A stretch of DNA of 11,677 nucleotides from an uncultured Dialister sp. (GCF_900765565.1 NZ_CAAFRZ010000098.1:1-11677), one strand, 5' to 3'. Counted from the stretch's first letter, positions 1 to 7,992 are shown. Made by a program: numbers and translations. Notes: generated by a model from the letters alone, not told the origin.

Positions 1-215
1 CGCTTTTATGTGCAGAGAAAGCGCCAACTTACCTTGGCTCAGCAGTCCTATGCAGGACTGCTGCCTTAAATAGCTCGCTATTCGCGTCGAGTTATTCCTC
101 GCATTGCATAAAAATCCAAGAATGAAATCTGGCAACGATTTAATCAGTGCTTCCCTAGATCCATCCGTTCTCTTCAGCTCTCCCTCAGCCACCGCAGCCA
201 CCTTTTCTTATGCCT
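1..215. repeat. Partial, diverged copy of the hairpin-rich intergenic repeat also found at 8071-8644
   Basis: No gene is visible in this stretch. The word gcgccaactta at 21-31 is followed 24 bases later by the core gtcctatgcaggac (45-58); the same two words occur with the same spacing at 8564 and 8588 in the block 8071-8644. Around the core is a perfect 10-bp hairpin (40-49 with 54-63, loop atgc). A second hairpin of about 9 bp sits near 69-96 (arms aatagctcg and cgagttatt, one G-T pair). The stretch 184-214 (ccctcagccac, then cagccaccttttcttatgcc) resembles the outer end of the 8071-8644 block, including its ttatgcc edge. The middle part (about 97-180) does not align with the other copy by eye. 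The copy may be cut by the window edge. Confidence 0.6.
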
Positions 216-231
216 TGAACAGAGCATAAAG

Positions 232-274
232 ATACAAAAAGGCCATGAAAGCATATCCGCTCTCACAGCCCTTT
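232..274 (-). terminator. Rho-independent terminator of murB
   Basis: On the minus strand, just after the murB stop, a 16-bp stem (274-259 with 252-237, several G-T pairs, no mismatch) closes a 6-base loop and runs into TTTTTG. The 5' arm reads AAAGGGCTGTGAGAGC. Stem length plus the T run make this a good intrinsic terminator. Confidence 0.85.
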
Positions 275-279
275 CATTT

Positions 280-1188
280 CTATTCTTCCCCTACGATCTG
301 GACTTCCGTATGAAGGTCTACGCCGTAATTCTCTTTCACCTTTCGCTGCACATCGTGGATGAGATGAAGCATATCCTCGCAGCTGGCGTGGCCATTATTG
401 ATGAGGAAGCCCGCATGCTTTTCGCTGACCTGAGCATCTCCCACTGCATATCCCTTAAGCCCCAGTTCCTCGATCATCTGGCCTACGAAGTGGCCTGCCG
501 GCCTCTTGAACGTACTGCCGGCACTCCGCTTTTCCAGGGGCTGCTTCGTCCGCCGCCGATGGTTCAGGTCATCCATGAGAGCCCGGATATCCTTCTTATT
601 CCCCTGCTTCAGAGACAGGGTGATGTCTACGATGACCTCGCCATTTTCCATGAACAGGCTGTGACGGTAGGAATAGCCGATGTCATGGCTGTCATAGGTG
701 ATGAGGTCCCCCTTAGCATCACAGGTGGTGGCGGAAACGATGATTTTCGACATTTCTCCGCCATAGGCGCCAGCGTTCATATAGGCCGCGCCGCCGATGG
801 TGCCGGGAATGCCGCTGGCAAATTCCATGCCCGAAAGTCCATTCTCATAGGCCGCCTGGGCTGCCTGGGCCGTAGAAACGCCGCTGGACACTTTCAAAAG
901 GTTACCGTTCTGTTCGATTTTATGGAGCCGTCCGGTAAAAATGACTACCCCACGAATTCCCTTATCCCGTACCAGCAGGTTCGCTCCTCCGCCCAGGATA
1001 AAAACGGGAATATGATTCCTGTGGGCCAGCTTTGTCACTACGCAGAGTTCCTCCGCCGTCTTCGGCACCAAAAAACAATCCGCCGGGCCGCCGATACCAA
1101 AAGTGGTATGACGGCTCATGGGTTCATTGATTTTTATCTGCTTTTCATCTAAAACATTAGTAAAAATCTGTGCATATTCTTTATTCAT
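280..1188 (-). CDS. murB: UDP-N-acetylenolpyruvoylglucosamine reductase (MurB)
   Basis: The product (302 residues from the chosen start) is the FAD- and NADPH-dependent cytoplasmic enzyme that reduces UDP-GlcNAc-enolpyruvate to UDP-MurNAc in peptidoglycan precursor synthesis. Visible motifs: the FAD-binding GGGANLLV (67-74), SGIPGTIGGA (125-134), YSYR (172-175), the catalytic serine in AGSTFKRP (Ser225) and the C-terminal catalytic glutamate in LHTEVQI (Glu295). The compact layout fits type II MurB. The open frame continues upstream to 1341, but that extension would cover a sigma-A promoter (1253-1225) and the terminator of the preceding operon, and gives a protein about 50 residues too long. 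ATG at 1188 follows AAGGGA, a modest ribosome site. An ATG at 1221 lacks a ribosome site and lies upstream of the predicted transcript start. The gene appears to be its own transcription unit. Confidence 0.96.
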   Translation of the reverse strand: MNKEYAQIFTNVLDEKQIKINEPMSRHTTFGIGGPADCFLVPKTAEELCVVTKLAHRNHIPVFILGGGANLLVRDKGIRGVVIFTGRLHKIEQNGNLLKVSSGVSTAQAAQAAYENGLSGMEFASGIPGTIGGAAYMNAGAYGGEMSKIIVSATTCDAKGDLITYDSHDIGYSYRHSLFMENGEVIVDITLSLKQGNKKDIRALMDDLNHRRRTKQPLEKRSAGSTFKRPAGHFVGQMIEELGLKGYAVGDAQVSEKHAGFLINNGHASCEDMLHLIHDVQRKVKENYGVDLHTEVQIVGEE

Positions 1189-1224
1189 ACATGTCCCTTT
1201 TCCATTGAAATAATTACTCATATT

Positions 1225-1253
1225 ATTATAAATTTGCCCGATGGTATCGTCAA
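1225..1253 (-). promoter_or_regulatory. Sigma-A promoter of murB
   Basis: The minus strand reads TTGACG (1253-1248), a 17-base spacer, then TATAAT (1230-1225), followed by the murB ATG 37 bases downstream. This is a near-consensus housekeeping promoter, and it fixes the murB start at 1188 rather than at the far upstream ATG of the open frame. Confidence 0.88.
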
Positions 1254-1312
1254 TGGAAAACGTGAAATTGTCCTGTGGTAATTGGGATATAACCGGGAAA
1301 TAGACCTTACGG

Positions 1313-1350
1313 AAACAAAAGAACCGCAGGATATTTCCCACGGTTCTTTC
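1313..1350 (-). terminator. Rho-independent terminator of the rbs operon
   Basis: About 27 bases after the rbsB stop the minus strand forms a 14-bp stem, AAAGAACCGTGGGA with TCCTGCGGTTCTTT (two G-T pairs), around the loop AATA, with the end of the stem running into TTTTGTTT. It separates the ribose operon from the murB promoter. Confidence 0.88.
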
Positions 1351-1376
1351 CAGGTTGTCAAAATTTCAGGTTGTTA

Positions 1377-2297
1377 TTATTTCTTTTCTACCAGTTTCAG
1401 GTCTACGGCAATGTTCTTTTCTACGTTTTCACCCTTAGCCAGTTTGATGGCGGTTTCTACGCCGATTTCACCCATCTTATCCGGCTGCTGGGCAATGGTA
1501 GCTGCCATGGAACCATCGTTGACAGCTTTGATGCCGTCATCGGTGCCATCGAAGCCGATGATGAAGATCTGCTTATTAGCTGCTTTAGCAGCACTTACAG
1601 CGCCGAGGGCCATTTCATCGTTTTGGGAGAAAATAGCCTTTACGTCAGGATTTGCCTGGAGAATGTTTTCAGCAACGGTGAGGCCTTTGGAACGGTCGAA
1701 GTCAGCGTTCTGTTTTGCAAGGACCTTCAGTTTGCTGTCCGCAATGTTATGGAAGCCCTGGCCTCTTTCACGGGTTGCGGATGCGCCGGGGATACCTTCC
1801 AGTTCTGCTACCGGAGTGCCTTCACCCAGTTTGGAAACGATATATTCTGCTGCCATTTCGCCGCCTTTGACGTTGTTGGAAGCGATGTGGGCAGCGACTT
1901 CACCCTTATCAGCGGAGCGGTCAATGGTAATAACCGGAATCTTGGCCTTATTGGCTGCCAGTACGGAGTTGGAGATTGCAGCAGAGTCTACCGGGTTAAC
2001 GATAAGTACGCTGATATTTCCCTGGAGCAGGTCGGCGATATCATTGGACTGTTTAGCCGGATCGTTCTGGGCATCTACGATCTTTACGTTGACACCTGCT
2101 TTGTCAGCAGCTGCCTTTACGCTGTTGGCCATGGTCACGAAGAACGGGTTGTTCTGGGTGGATACGGAGAAGCCAATGGTAATCTTTTTGTCACCGGATG
2201 CGGAGCCGGCAGCCTTCTTGTCAGAAGAAGAGCCGCAACCTGCGACGGAAATGAGAGCTGCGCCGATAAGAGCAGCTAATGCGATTTTCTTTAACAC
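1377..2297 (-). CDS. rbsB: Ribose ABC transporter, substrate-binding lipoprotein RbsB
   Basis: 306 residues, last gene of the rbs operon. It begins with GTG, preceded by AGGAGG at 7 bases. The N-terminus is a lipoprotein signal: two lysines, a hydrophobic stretch, and the lipobox VAGC with Cys21 as the lipidated residue, so the protein is predicted to be membrane-anchored outside the cytoplasm. The mature part matches the periplasmic-binding-protein type I sugar family (NPVDSAA, a DRSADKG hinge region, SQNDEMALGA, IIGFDGTDDGIKAV). Its role is to capture ribose and deliver it to RbsC/RbsA. The ribosome site overlaps the rbsC stop (TAAGGAGG), suggesting coupled translation; the gap is 12 bases. 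Ribose as the ligand is inferred mainly from the neighbouring rbsK and rbsD; related proteins bind other sugars or autoinducer-2. Confidence 0.94.
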   Translation of the reverse strand: MLKKIALAALIGAALISVAGCGSSSDKKAAGSASGDKKITIGFSVSTQNNPFFVTMANSVKAAADKAGVNVKIVDAQNDPAKQSNDIADLLQGNISVLIVNPVDSAAISNSVLAANKAKIPVITIDRSADKGEVAAHIASNNVKGGEMAAEYIVSKLGEGTPVAELEGIPGASATRERGQGFHNIADSKLKVLAKQNADFDRSKGLTVAENILQANPDVKAIFSQNDEMALGAVSAAKAANKQIFIIGFDGTDDGIKAVNDGSMAATIAQQPDKMGEIGVETAIKLAKGENVEKNIAVDLKLVEKK

Positions 2298-2309
2298 TTG
2301 TTTTCCTCC

Positions 2310-3248
2310 TTAGTTTTTCTTGCGATCCATAAGTACTGCGAGCAGAATAACGATGCCTTTGACAACCTGCTGGTAGAAGCTGGATACATTTAATATGTTA
2401 AGGCCATTATTCAGGGTACCGATGATGAGTGCACCGATGAGGGTACCGGAAATACGGCCTTTGCCGCCTGCAAGAGACGTACCGCCAAGAACAACGGCTG
2501 CAATGGCATCCAGTTCATAGCCCATGCCGGCTGTCGGCTGGGCACTGTTCAGGCGGGCAGTGAGGATAGCACCTGCAATAGCGCAGAGGCATCCTGTTAA
2601 AGAATAGGCAAAAATCTTGATTCTGTCAATCTTGATACCGGAAATGTAGGAAACTTTTTCGTTCCCCCCTACGGCATAGGTCTGGCGGCCAAGGGGTGTC
2701 TTCTTCAGGACAAACCAGAGAATGAAGAACGCAATGAGCATGATGATGGCCGGTACCGGGATATCCATGATGAAGCCCTGGCCGAATCCGGTAAAGATGG
2801 GATCATCGGAAAGGCCGGAAATCGGGTTGCCGTTCGTAAATACCAGGGTAGAACCACGGTAAATGGTCATGGTAGCCAGTGTAGCAATGAAGGGAGCCAC
2901 CTTGCCATAGGAAATGATGATACCGTTGATGGCGCCCAGGAGAATGCCGATGAATGCGGAAAAAACGATAGCCATTTCCGGGTTGGTTCCCTTGGCGATC
3001 ATGCTGGCCATGAGGGCACTTGACAGGGCCAGGATACTGCCTACGGAAAGGTCGATGCCGCCGGTGAGGATGACGAAAGTCATACCGAAGGCAATGAGGG
3101 CATTAATGGAAATCTGGCGAGCCAGGTTTTTCAGGTTGGACGGGTCAATGAAGCTGTCATTCAATGCGGAAATAACAATGAAGAGAACAATAAGGCCGAT
3201 GAGCGGTCCCATTTCTCTGACTATATTTTTTACTTTTGCAGAACTCAT
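2310..3248 (-). CDS. rbsC: Ribose ABC transporter, permease RbsC
   Basis: 312 residues, almost entirely hydrophobic with about eight to ten membrane segments, matching the BPD_transp_2 permease family (E. coli RbsC is of similar length). Recognisable stretches include GMTFVILTGGIDLSVGS near residue 55 and AIAAVVLGGTSLAGGKG toward the C-terminus, the region expected to contact the ATPase. The start chosen is ATG at 3248, preceded by GGAGGAG; an in-frame TTG at 3272 would overlap rbsA and has no comparable ribosome site. The gap to rbsA is 4 bases. It forms the membrane channel for ribose. Confidence 0.95.
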   Translation of the reverse strand: MSSAKVKNIVREMGPLIGLIVLFIVISALNDSFIDPSNLKNLARQISINALIAFGMTFVILTGGIDLSVGSILALSSALMASMIAKGTNPEMAIVFSAFIGILLGAINGIIISYGKVAPFIATLATMTIYRGSTLVFTNGNPISGLSDDPIFTGFGQGFIMDIPVPAIIMLIAFFILWFVLKKTPLGRQTYAVGGNEKVSYISGIKIDRIKIFAYSLTGCLCAIAGAILTARLNSAQPTAGMGYELDAIAAVVLGGTSLAGGKGRISGTLIGALIIGTLNNGLNILNVSSFYQQVVKGIVILLAVLMDRKKN

Positions 3249-3252
3249 GCTT

Positions 3253-4734
3253 TTACTCTCCTCCGGTTGCAAGTGTCATAATGCGGGTCTGGGTGGCATC
3301 TTTATGTTCAACAATGCCGGCCACCGTGCCTTCGTGAATGACCAGAACCCTGTCGCTCATGCCGATGACTTCCGGAAGTTCCGAAGAGACCATGATAATG
3401 GATACGCCCTGGGCAGTCAGTTCATTCATCAGATCATAAATATCTTTTTTCGCGCCGATATCGATGCCCCGTGTAGGTTCATCGAGAATCAGAAGTTTCG
3501 GGTGCATGCCCACCCATTTGGCAATGACCACTTTCTGCTGGTTGCCGCCGGAAAGGGTGCTGGCAGGCAGGTTGATATCCTGGGCCTTGACGCCGAGCCG
3601 TTTGGAAAGGGTGCTGGAAAAATCAAATTCTTCTTTATCATTGATTACGTCATGCTTAGCCAGCCGTTCTTCACTAGGCAGGGCAATGTTCCGTTCAATG
3701 GAGAAATCAAGAATCAGACCTTCGGTCTTTCTGTTTTCCGTGATAAACCCAAAACCTGCCTTAATGGCATCCCGGGGATTGTTGATGTGGATTTCCTTTC
3801 CTTCAAAGAAGAGCTTTCCTTCCTTATGAGGATCCACGCCGAAGATGGCCCGCATGATTTCTGTGCGGCCTGCGCCCATGAGGCCTGCCACACCGAGAAT
3901 TTCTCCCTTCCTCAGGTTGAAGGAAATATCCCGGAATACGCCGGGCTGGGTAAAGCCTTCTACCCGGAAAATCTCATCCCCCGGTACATTGGTACGGGCC
4001 GGATAGTATTCACTCATGACGCGGCCCACCATGTCTCCTACAATCTGGTCCATGTTCGTTTCTTCCGTGGGCCGGGAGCTGATGGTCTGCCCATCCCGCA
4101 TGACGGTGATGGTATCGCAGTTGGAGAAGACTTCTTCCATACGGTGGGAAATGTAAATAATGGAAACGCCCCGGGCTTTCAGTTTCTTCATAACATCGAA
4201 GAGCCGGTCCGTCTCTCTTTCCGTCAGGGCCGCTGTCGGTTCATCCATGATGACCGTCTTTGCATCAAGCATAAGGCTTCTCGTAATTTCCGTCATCTGC
4301 TGCTGGCCTACGGAGCAGTCCCCAGCCACTTCATCCAGGGGCAGGTCGATACCGATTTCCTTGCACTTGGCTTCCGCCATTTCATGCATTTTCTTGAAAT
4401 CAATGGTACCGAATCTCGTTTTTGGCTGGTTCATGAGGAACAGGTTTTCCAGAACCGTCAGGTTCGGCCAGATATTCAGTTCCTGGTGAATGAAAGCGAT
4501 ACCGTGTTCTTCGGCGTCTTTATTGTTGCGGAAGGTGACTTCCTTCCCGTCCACCAGGATCGTGCCGGCATCAGCCTTGTGGATACCGGTAAGAATATTC
4601 ATTAATGTGGATTTTCCGGCGCCATTCTCTCCCATGAGAGCATGAACTTCGCCGGGCCGGATATGCAGGTTGACTCCGCCCAGTACCTTATTGGTACCGA
4701 AGGATTTGCAGATCCCTACCATTTGTATGTCCAT
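3253..4734 (-). CDS. rbsA: Ribose ABC transporter, duplicated ATP-binding protein RbsA
   Basis: 493 residues, with the two fused nucleotide-binding domains typical of monosaccharide importers. The first domain has Walker A GENGAGKST (35-43), Q-loop IHQELN (Gln84), a signature SVGQQQ (141-146) and Walker B VIMDEPTAAL (161-170). The second has a degenerate Walker A GLMGAGRTE (284-292, Arg in place of the lysine), signature LSGGNQQKV (394-402) and Walker B LLILDEPTRGID (414-425). The degenerate second Walker A is normal for this family, in which one site does most of the ATP hydrolysis. The ATG at 4734 follows AGAGGAAAA; the gap to rbsD is 18 bases. It energises ribose uptake through RbsC. Confidence 0.96.
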   Translation of the reverse strand: MDIQMVGICKSFGTNKVLGGVNLHIRPGEVHALMGENGAGKSTLMNILTGIHKADAGTILVDGKEVTFRNNKDAEEHGIAFIHQELNIWPNLTVLENLFLMNQPKTRFGTIDFKKMHEMAEAKCKEIGIDLPLDEVAGDCSVGQQQMTEITRSLMLDAKTVIMDEPTAALTERETDRLFDVMKKLKARGVSIIYISHRMEEVFSNCDTITVMRDGQTISSRPTEETNMDQIVGDMVGRVMSEYYPARTNVPGDEIFRVEGFTQPGVFRDISFNLRKGEILGVAGLMGAGRTEIMRAIFGVDPHKEGKLFFEGKEIHINNPRDAIKAGFGFITENRKTEGLILDFSIERNIALPSEERLAKHDVINDKEEFDFSSTLSKRLGVKAQDINLPASTLSGGNQQKVVIAKWVGMHPKLLILDEPTRGIDIGAKKDIYDLMNELTAQGVSIIMVSSELPEVIGMSDRVLVIHEGTVAGIVEHKDATQTRIMTLATGGE

Positions 4735-4752
4735 GTAATTTGTTTTCCTCTC

Positions 4753-5157
4753 TTAGAAGATGACTCCGGACTGGAGAATGATATTGGAGAATGGTGTGAT
4801 TTCCCCGGTGCGGATAACTGCCTTGCAGTCCTTTTCCCAGGCCTTCAGCTGTTCATGGGAATCGAGCATGACCCATTCCACTTCGCTTTCCGGGAATACT
4901 TCCTGCAGTGCCTTCCACTGCTTCGGATTCTTAATCTTTGTTTCCGGCGCAATGTAGATTTTTTCAATCTGCATGTACTTCGCCATTTCCTTCACCACTT
5001 CGATAAACGGCGGTTCCCCAAGGCGAAGGGCCAGGTCGATTTTCTGGACTCCCGCCGGAACCGGAAGGCCACAGTCCCCTACGCATACTTTATCCGTATG
5101 ACCCAGGTCAGCCAGCACCTTGGCAATATTGCTGTTCAGAATTCCTACTTTTTGCAT
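4753..5157 (-). CDS. rbsD: D-ribose pyranase RbsD
   Basis: 134 residues, the usual RbsD length. The enzyme interconverts the pyranose and furanose ring forms of D-ribose, so imported sugar becomes a substrate for ribokinase. The N-terminus (GILNSNIAKVLADLGHTDKV) contains the conserved catalytic histidine (His20), followed by GLPVP and KIDLALRLG; the C-terminus IRTGEITPFSNIILQSGV is typical. The start overlaps the end of rbsK by 13 bases, and GGAGG lies 10 bases upstream inside rbsK, implying translational coupling. A related family, fucose mutarotase FucU, is less likely given the rbsK and rbsACB neighbours. Presence of rbsD is the best evidence that the transporter carries ribose. Confidence 0.95.
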   Translation of the reverse strand: MQKVGILNSNIAKVLADLGHTDKVCVGDCGLPVPAGVQKIDLALRLGEPPFIEVVKEMAKYMQIEKIYIAPETKIKNPKQWKALQEVFPESEVEWVMLDSHEQLKAWEKDCKAVIRTGEITPFSNIILQSGVIF

Positions 5158-6035
5158 GAGAGCATATCCTCCACATCTTTCCGCCAGGGCATTCCTCCCT
5201 GGGCACCCAGTTTACCTACAGACAGAGCAGCGGCGGCATTGGCGAAACGGATAGCTTCCTTCACGGAAAGTCCGTCGCACCGGCCCGCTGCGAAAGCGCC
5301 ATTAAACGTATCCCCTGCACCGGTGGTATCTACCACGGACACAGAAAATCCGGGAACATGGACCACTTCCTCTTTTTCACCATAGAGGACGCCATCCTTT
5401 CCCACAGTCATAATCACCTTGCCTGCATGGGACTTCAGGATTTCATCCCGGTCCATGCCTTTGAACATGAGGGCCGCCTCGTGTTCATTCGGTGTAATAT
5501 AGGTGACCTTCTCGATCCAGTCTTCCGGGATATCCATGTAGGGAGCCGGATTCAGCATGACCGGTACCTTTTCTTCGTAGCAGCGGTCAATGATGTAGCC
5601 GATGGTATCCATGGGAATTTCATGCTGCAGCATGACCAGGTCCGATGTACGGATCACATCGAAGGCCTTATCCACCACATCCCGGGTCACCTTCTCATTG
5701 GCACCCTTGATGACGATGATGCTGTTATCCCCTTCCGCCAGGATAATGTGGGCCGTACCGGTATTGACCCCTTCCAGCACCGAAACATAGTCCGTCTTCA
5801 CATGGCTGTCTTCCAGGGCCTTCAGCATGAGGCTGCCATAAGGATCATCCCCCACACAGCCAATCATATATACCTCTTCCCCAAGCCTTGCTGCCGCAAC
5901 CGCCTGGTTAGCCCCTTTGCCGCCGGGAGAAACGATAAGCCGTTTCCCCATCACCGTTTCACCGGCCTGTGGACGGCGGTCTGCCTCTACAGTGAGGTCC
6001 ATATTGCAGCTTCCGATCACAGAAATATGTCCCAT
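5145..6035 (-). CDS. rbsK: Ribokinase RbsK
   Basis: 296 residues, PfkB-family sugar kinase, which phosphorylates D-ribose to ribose-5-phosphate in the cytoplasm and so feeds the pentose phosphate pathway and nucleotide synthesis. Visible: N-terminal VIGSCNMDLTV, first PfkB signature GGKGANQAVAAARLG (38-52), TPNEHEA (181-187), and second signature DTTGAGDTFNGAFA (236-249) with catalytic base Asp242. The start is ATG at 6035 with GGAGG four bases upstream; the open frame runs on to an ATG at 6077, but that one lies upstream of the predicted transcript start. First gene of the operon K-D-A-C-B. No rbsR repressor gene lies beside it, unlike the B. subtilis order R-K-D-A-C-B. Confidence 0.96.
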   Translation of the reverse strand: MGHISVIGSCNMDLTVEADRRPQAGETVMGKRLIVSPGGKGANQAVAAARLGEEVYMIGCVGDDPYGSLMLKALEDSHVKTDYVSVLEGVNTGTAHIILAEGDNSIIVIKGANEKVTRDVVDKAFDVIRTSDLVMLQHEIPMDTIGYIIDRCYEEKVPVMLNPAPYMDIPEDWIEKVTYITPNEHEAALMFKGMDRDEILKSHAGKVIMTVGKDGVLYGEKEEVVHVPGFSVSVVDTTGAGDTFNGAFAAGRCDGLSVKEAIRFANAAAALSVGKLGAQGGMPWRKDVEDMLSCKK

Positions 6036-6053
6036 AGTACCTCCAAAAACAGA

Positions 6054-6082
6054 TATATACAGTATATACTTTTTCAAGTCAA
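6054..6082 (-). promoter_or_regulatory. Probable rbs operon promoter with overlapping palindromic operator
   Basis: The minus strand reads TTGACT (6082-6077), a 17-base spacer and TATATA (6059-6054), placing the transcript start about 10 to 15 bases before the rbsK ribosome site. A perfect 15-base odd palindrome, TATATAC-A-GTATATA (6054-6068), covers the -10 box and part of the spacer, the position expected for a repressor site. A related palindrome stands at 11517-11529. The binding protein is unknown. I saw no catabolite-response (cre) sequence here. Confidence 0.7.
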
Positions 6083-6262
6083 CGCTATTATTCTATCACA
6101 AAGTACGGGGAGATTAAAGATGATTTGAAAATTTTACAAAAGCCCAAAAGAACGCACAAAGACCGTATTTTCTTTATTATACCCGAAAGGGAAAAGGACG
6201 TTAAGGGAAAGAAGAGAAGCGGTATGGGATCAGGGGGAGTTGGCAAGTTCCCCAATTGGGCG

Positions 6263-6467
6263 AATGGGGCTAAAGGTGGTGGGTGAACATCGCTTCGCTC
6301 GTTCACCGGGTTGTGGGCGCTGACACGCCAGGGACATAAGGGAAAACAGCCGCCTTCGGCGGCAGATTCACCTCACGCCCCCGCTTTACCGGGGCGTCAG
6401 CCCCAGGTAAAGCCACACCCCGGTTGGCAAGCGCCAGCGATGCCAACCCACCACCTTTAGCCCCATT
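6263..6467. repeat. Structured terminal-inverted-repeat element, copy A (MITE-like)
   Basis: A 205-bp non-coding element bounded by perfect 22-bp inverted repeats; the outer part reads aatggggctaaaggtggtgg on the left, with its complement ending at 6467. Inside, a 12-bp second-level stem with one mismatch (6305-6316 with 6413-6424) encloses further hairpins: GCCGCC-ttc-GGCGGC (about 6349-6363) and GCTTTACC...GGTAAAGC (6383-6413, extended by GGGG/CCCC). Two small hairpins, GTGAAC/GTTCAC and GTTGGC/GCCAAC, sit just inside the termini. Its core matches the complement of copy B (9461-9677), so the two are inverted relative to one another. It lies between the rbs promoter and the fumC terminator. 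No transposase and no clear target-site duplication are visible; a mobile origin is inference. Confidence 0.78.
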
Positions 6468-6504
6468 GATACGTATGAGACGTCTCTCAGCTGCTCCTGC
6501 ACTA

Positions 6505-6540
6505 TAAAACAGCTGCCGTCACGGAATGTAACGGCAGCTG
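6505..6540 (-). terminator. Rho-independent terminator of fumC
   Basis: Fifteen bases after the fumC stop the minus strand has a perfect 10-bp stem, CAGCTGCCGT with ACGGCAGCTG (6540-6531 and 6519-6510), an 11-base loop, and TTTTATA directly after the stem. Confidence 0.9.
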
Positions 6541-6555
6541 CATCTTATATTGACC

Positions 6556-7944
6556 TTACCGGTCTACATTGGTCATTTCTCTCGGGTTCACCCATTTATC
6601 GTAATCTTCTGCGCTCACATAGCCAAGGGCCACAGCCGCTTCCTTGAGGGAGCTGTTGTCGGCAAAGGCTTTCTTCGCAATCTGGGCCGATTTTTCATAG
6701 CCGATATGGGGAGACAGGGCAGTAACAAGCATGAGCGATTTTTCTACCAGTTCCGCCATCCGTTCTTCATTGACTTTGATGCCCTGGGCGCAGTGGATAT
6801 CGAAGGAATGAATGGCATCGCCCAGGAGTCTTGTGGATTCGATGAAGCTTTCTGCGAGAATCGGAGCAAATACATTCAGTTCGAAACGGCCCTGGGAGGA
6901 AGCCATGGAAACTACGGTCTGGTTGCCGTGAACCCGGCAGGCCACCATGGTGAGAGCTTCGCACTGGGTGGGGTTCACCTTGCCCGGCATGATGGAAGAG
7001 CCCGGTTCATTGGCAGGAATGGAAATTTCTCCCAGTCCGGCTCTCGGACCGCCAGCCAGGAGGCGGATATCATCGGCAAACTTCATGCAGTCCCCCGCCA
7101 GGGCATCGAGAGCGCCATGGGCGAAAACGATGTTATCCCTGCCGGTTAAAGCATAGAATTTATTGGGCGCCGAAGTGAAGGGCATGCCCGTTTCTTCGGA
7201 AATGGCTTTAGCCACCTTTTCCCCAAAATCCTTCGGGCTGTTCAGGCCGGTGCCTACAGCTGTGCCGCCAATAGCCAGGGGATGCAGGTATTTTTCGGCA
7301 TCCTGGATCATGGAGCGGGCCTGTTTCAGCATTTCCAGCCAGCCGGAAATCTCCTGTCCGAATGTGAGAGGTACCGCATCCTGTACATGGGTGCGGCCGA
7401 TCTTCACCACATGCATGAATTCTTTGCTCTTGGCAGCGAAGGTATCAATGAGTCCATCCAGGGAGCCGTAAAGGTAATGATGGAGTACATACACCGCTGC
7501 CACATGGAGGGCTGTGGGGAATGTATCATTGGAGGACTGGGACATATTCACATCGTCATTGGGGTGTACCCGCTTATCACTGCCCGCTTTTTCCAGCTTG
7601 GCATTGGCAATATGGGCCACCACTTCGTTCATGTTCATGTTGCTCTGGGTCCCGGAACCGGTCTGGTAAACCACGAGAGGGAATTCTCCATCCCACTGGC
7701 CCGCCAGGATCTCATCGCAGGCACTGCGGATGGCCTTTCCCTTTTCCGGATCCAGCTTCCCGTCTTCCTCATTTACCTTGGCTGCGCATTTCTTCAGGAT
7801 AGCAAAGGCCCGGATAATTTCCTTCGGCATAGCATGGCCGCCGATTTTGAAATTTTCAAAGGACCGCTGGGTCTGGGCACCCCACATGTGGTCCGCCGGA
7901 ACTTTGACTTCGCCCAAAGAATCATGTTCGATACGATATTCCAT
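6556..7944 (-). CDS. fumC: Class II fumarate hydratase (FumC)
   Basis: 462 residues, the normal size for the iron-independent homotetrameric fumarase that reversibly hydrates fumarate to malate. Family motifs: QTGSGTQSNMNMNEV (94-108), SSNDTFPTA (137-145), GRTHVQDAVP with catalytic-region His186 (183-192), and the superfamily signature GSSIMPGKVNPTQCEA (315-330) carrying the catalytic serine. The PTQCEA ending separates it from aspartase, which usually has PVIPE. ATG at 7944 follows AAGGAG at 9 bases. The gene has its own extended -10 promoter and terminator, so it is probably monocistronic. In an anaerobe it would more likely serve the reductive malate-fumarate branch or amino-acid breakdown than a full TCA cycle; that is inference. 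Confidence 0.96.
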   Translation of the reverse strand: MEYRIEHDSLGEVKVPADHMWGAQTQRSFENFKIGGHAMPKEIIRAFAILKKCAAKVNEEDGKLDPEKGKAIRSACDEILAGQWDGEFPLVVYQTGSGTQSNMNMNEVVAHIANAKLEKAGSDKRVHPNDDVNMSQSSNDTFPTALHVAAVYVLHHYLYGSLDGLIDTFAAKSKEFMHVVKIGRTHVQDAVPLTFGQEISGWLEMLKQARSMIQDAEKYLHPLAIGGTAVGTGLNSPKDFGEKVAKAISEETGMPFTSAPNKFYALTGRDNIVFAHGALDALAGDCMKFADDIRLLAGGPRAGLGEISIPANEPGSSIMPGKVNPTQCEALTMVACRVHGNQTVVSMASSQGRFELNVFAPILAESFIESTRLLGDAIHSFDIHCAQGIKVNEERMAELVEKSLMLVTALSPHIGYEKSAQIAKKAFADNSSLKEAAVALGYVSAEDYDKWVNPREMTNVDR

Positions 7945-7992
7945 ATTGGTTCACTCCTTTTTTTGAAATGGGATTACTGAACTTACCTATTT

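Noticed and set aside
1282..2313. 343-codon plus-strand open frame opposite rbsB
   Set aside because: Antisense to a clear lipoprotein gene; Ser/Ala-rich shadow with no ribosome site of note.
2914..4605. 563-codon plus-strand open frame opposite rbsA and rbsC
   Set aside because: It is fully antisense to two certain genes, has low-complexity His/Phe-rich composition typical of a shadow frame, and no recognisable domain.
6036..6110. Riboswitch or long structured leader before rbsK
   Set aside because: The predicted transcript start leaves only a very short leader, and no known riboswitch core is visible.
6088..6306. 72-codon minus-strand frame upstream of rbsK
   Set aside because: Proline-rich, begins inside repeat copy A, lacks a ribosome site and crosses the rbs promoter region.
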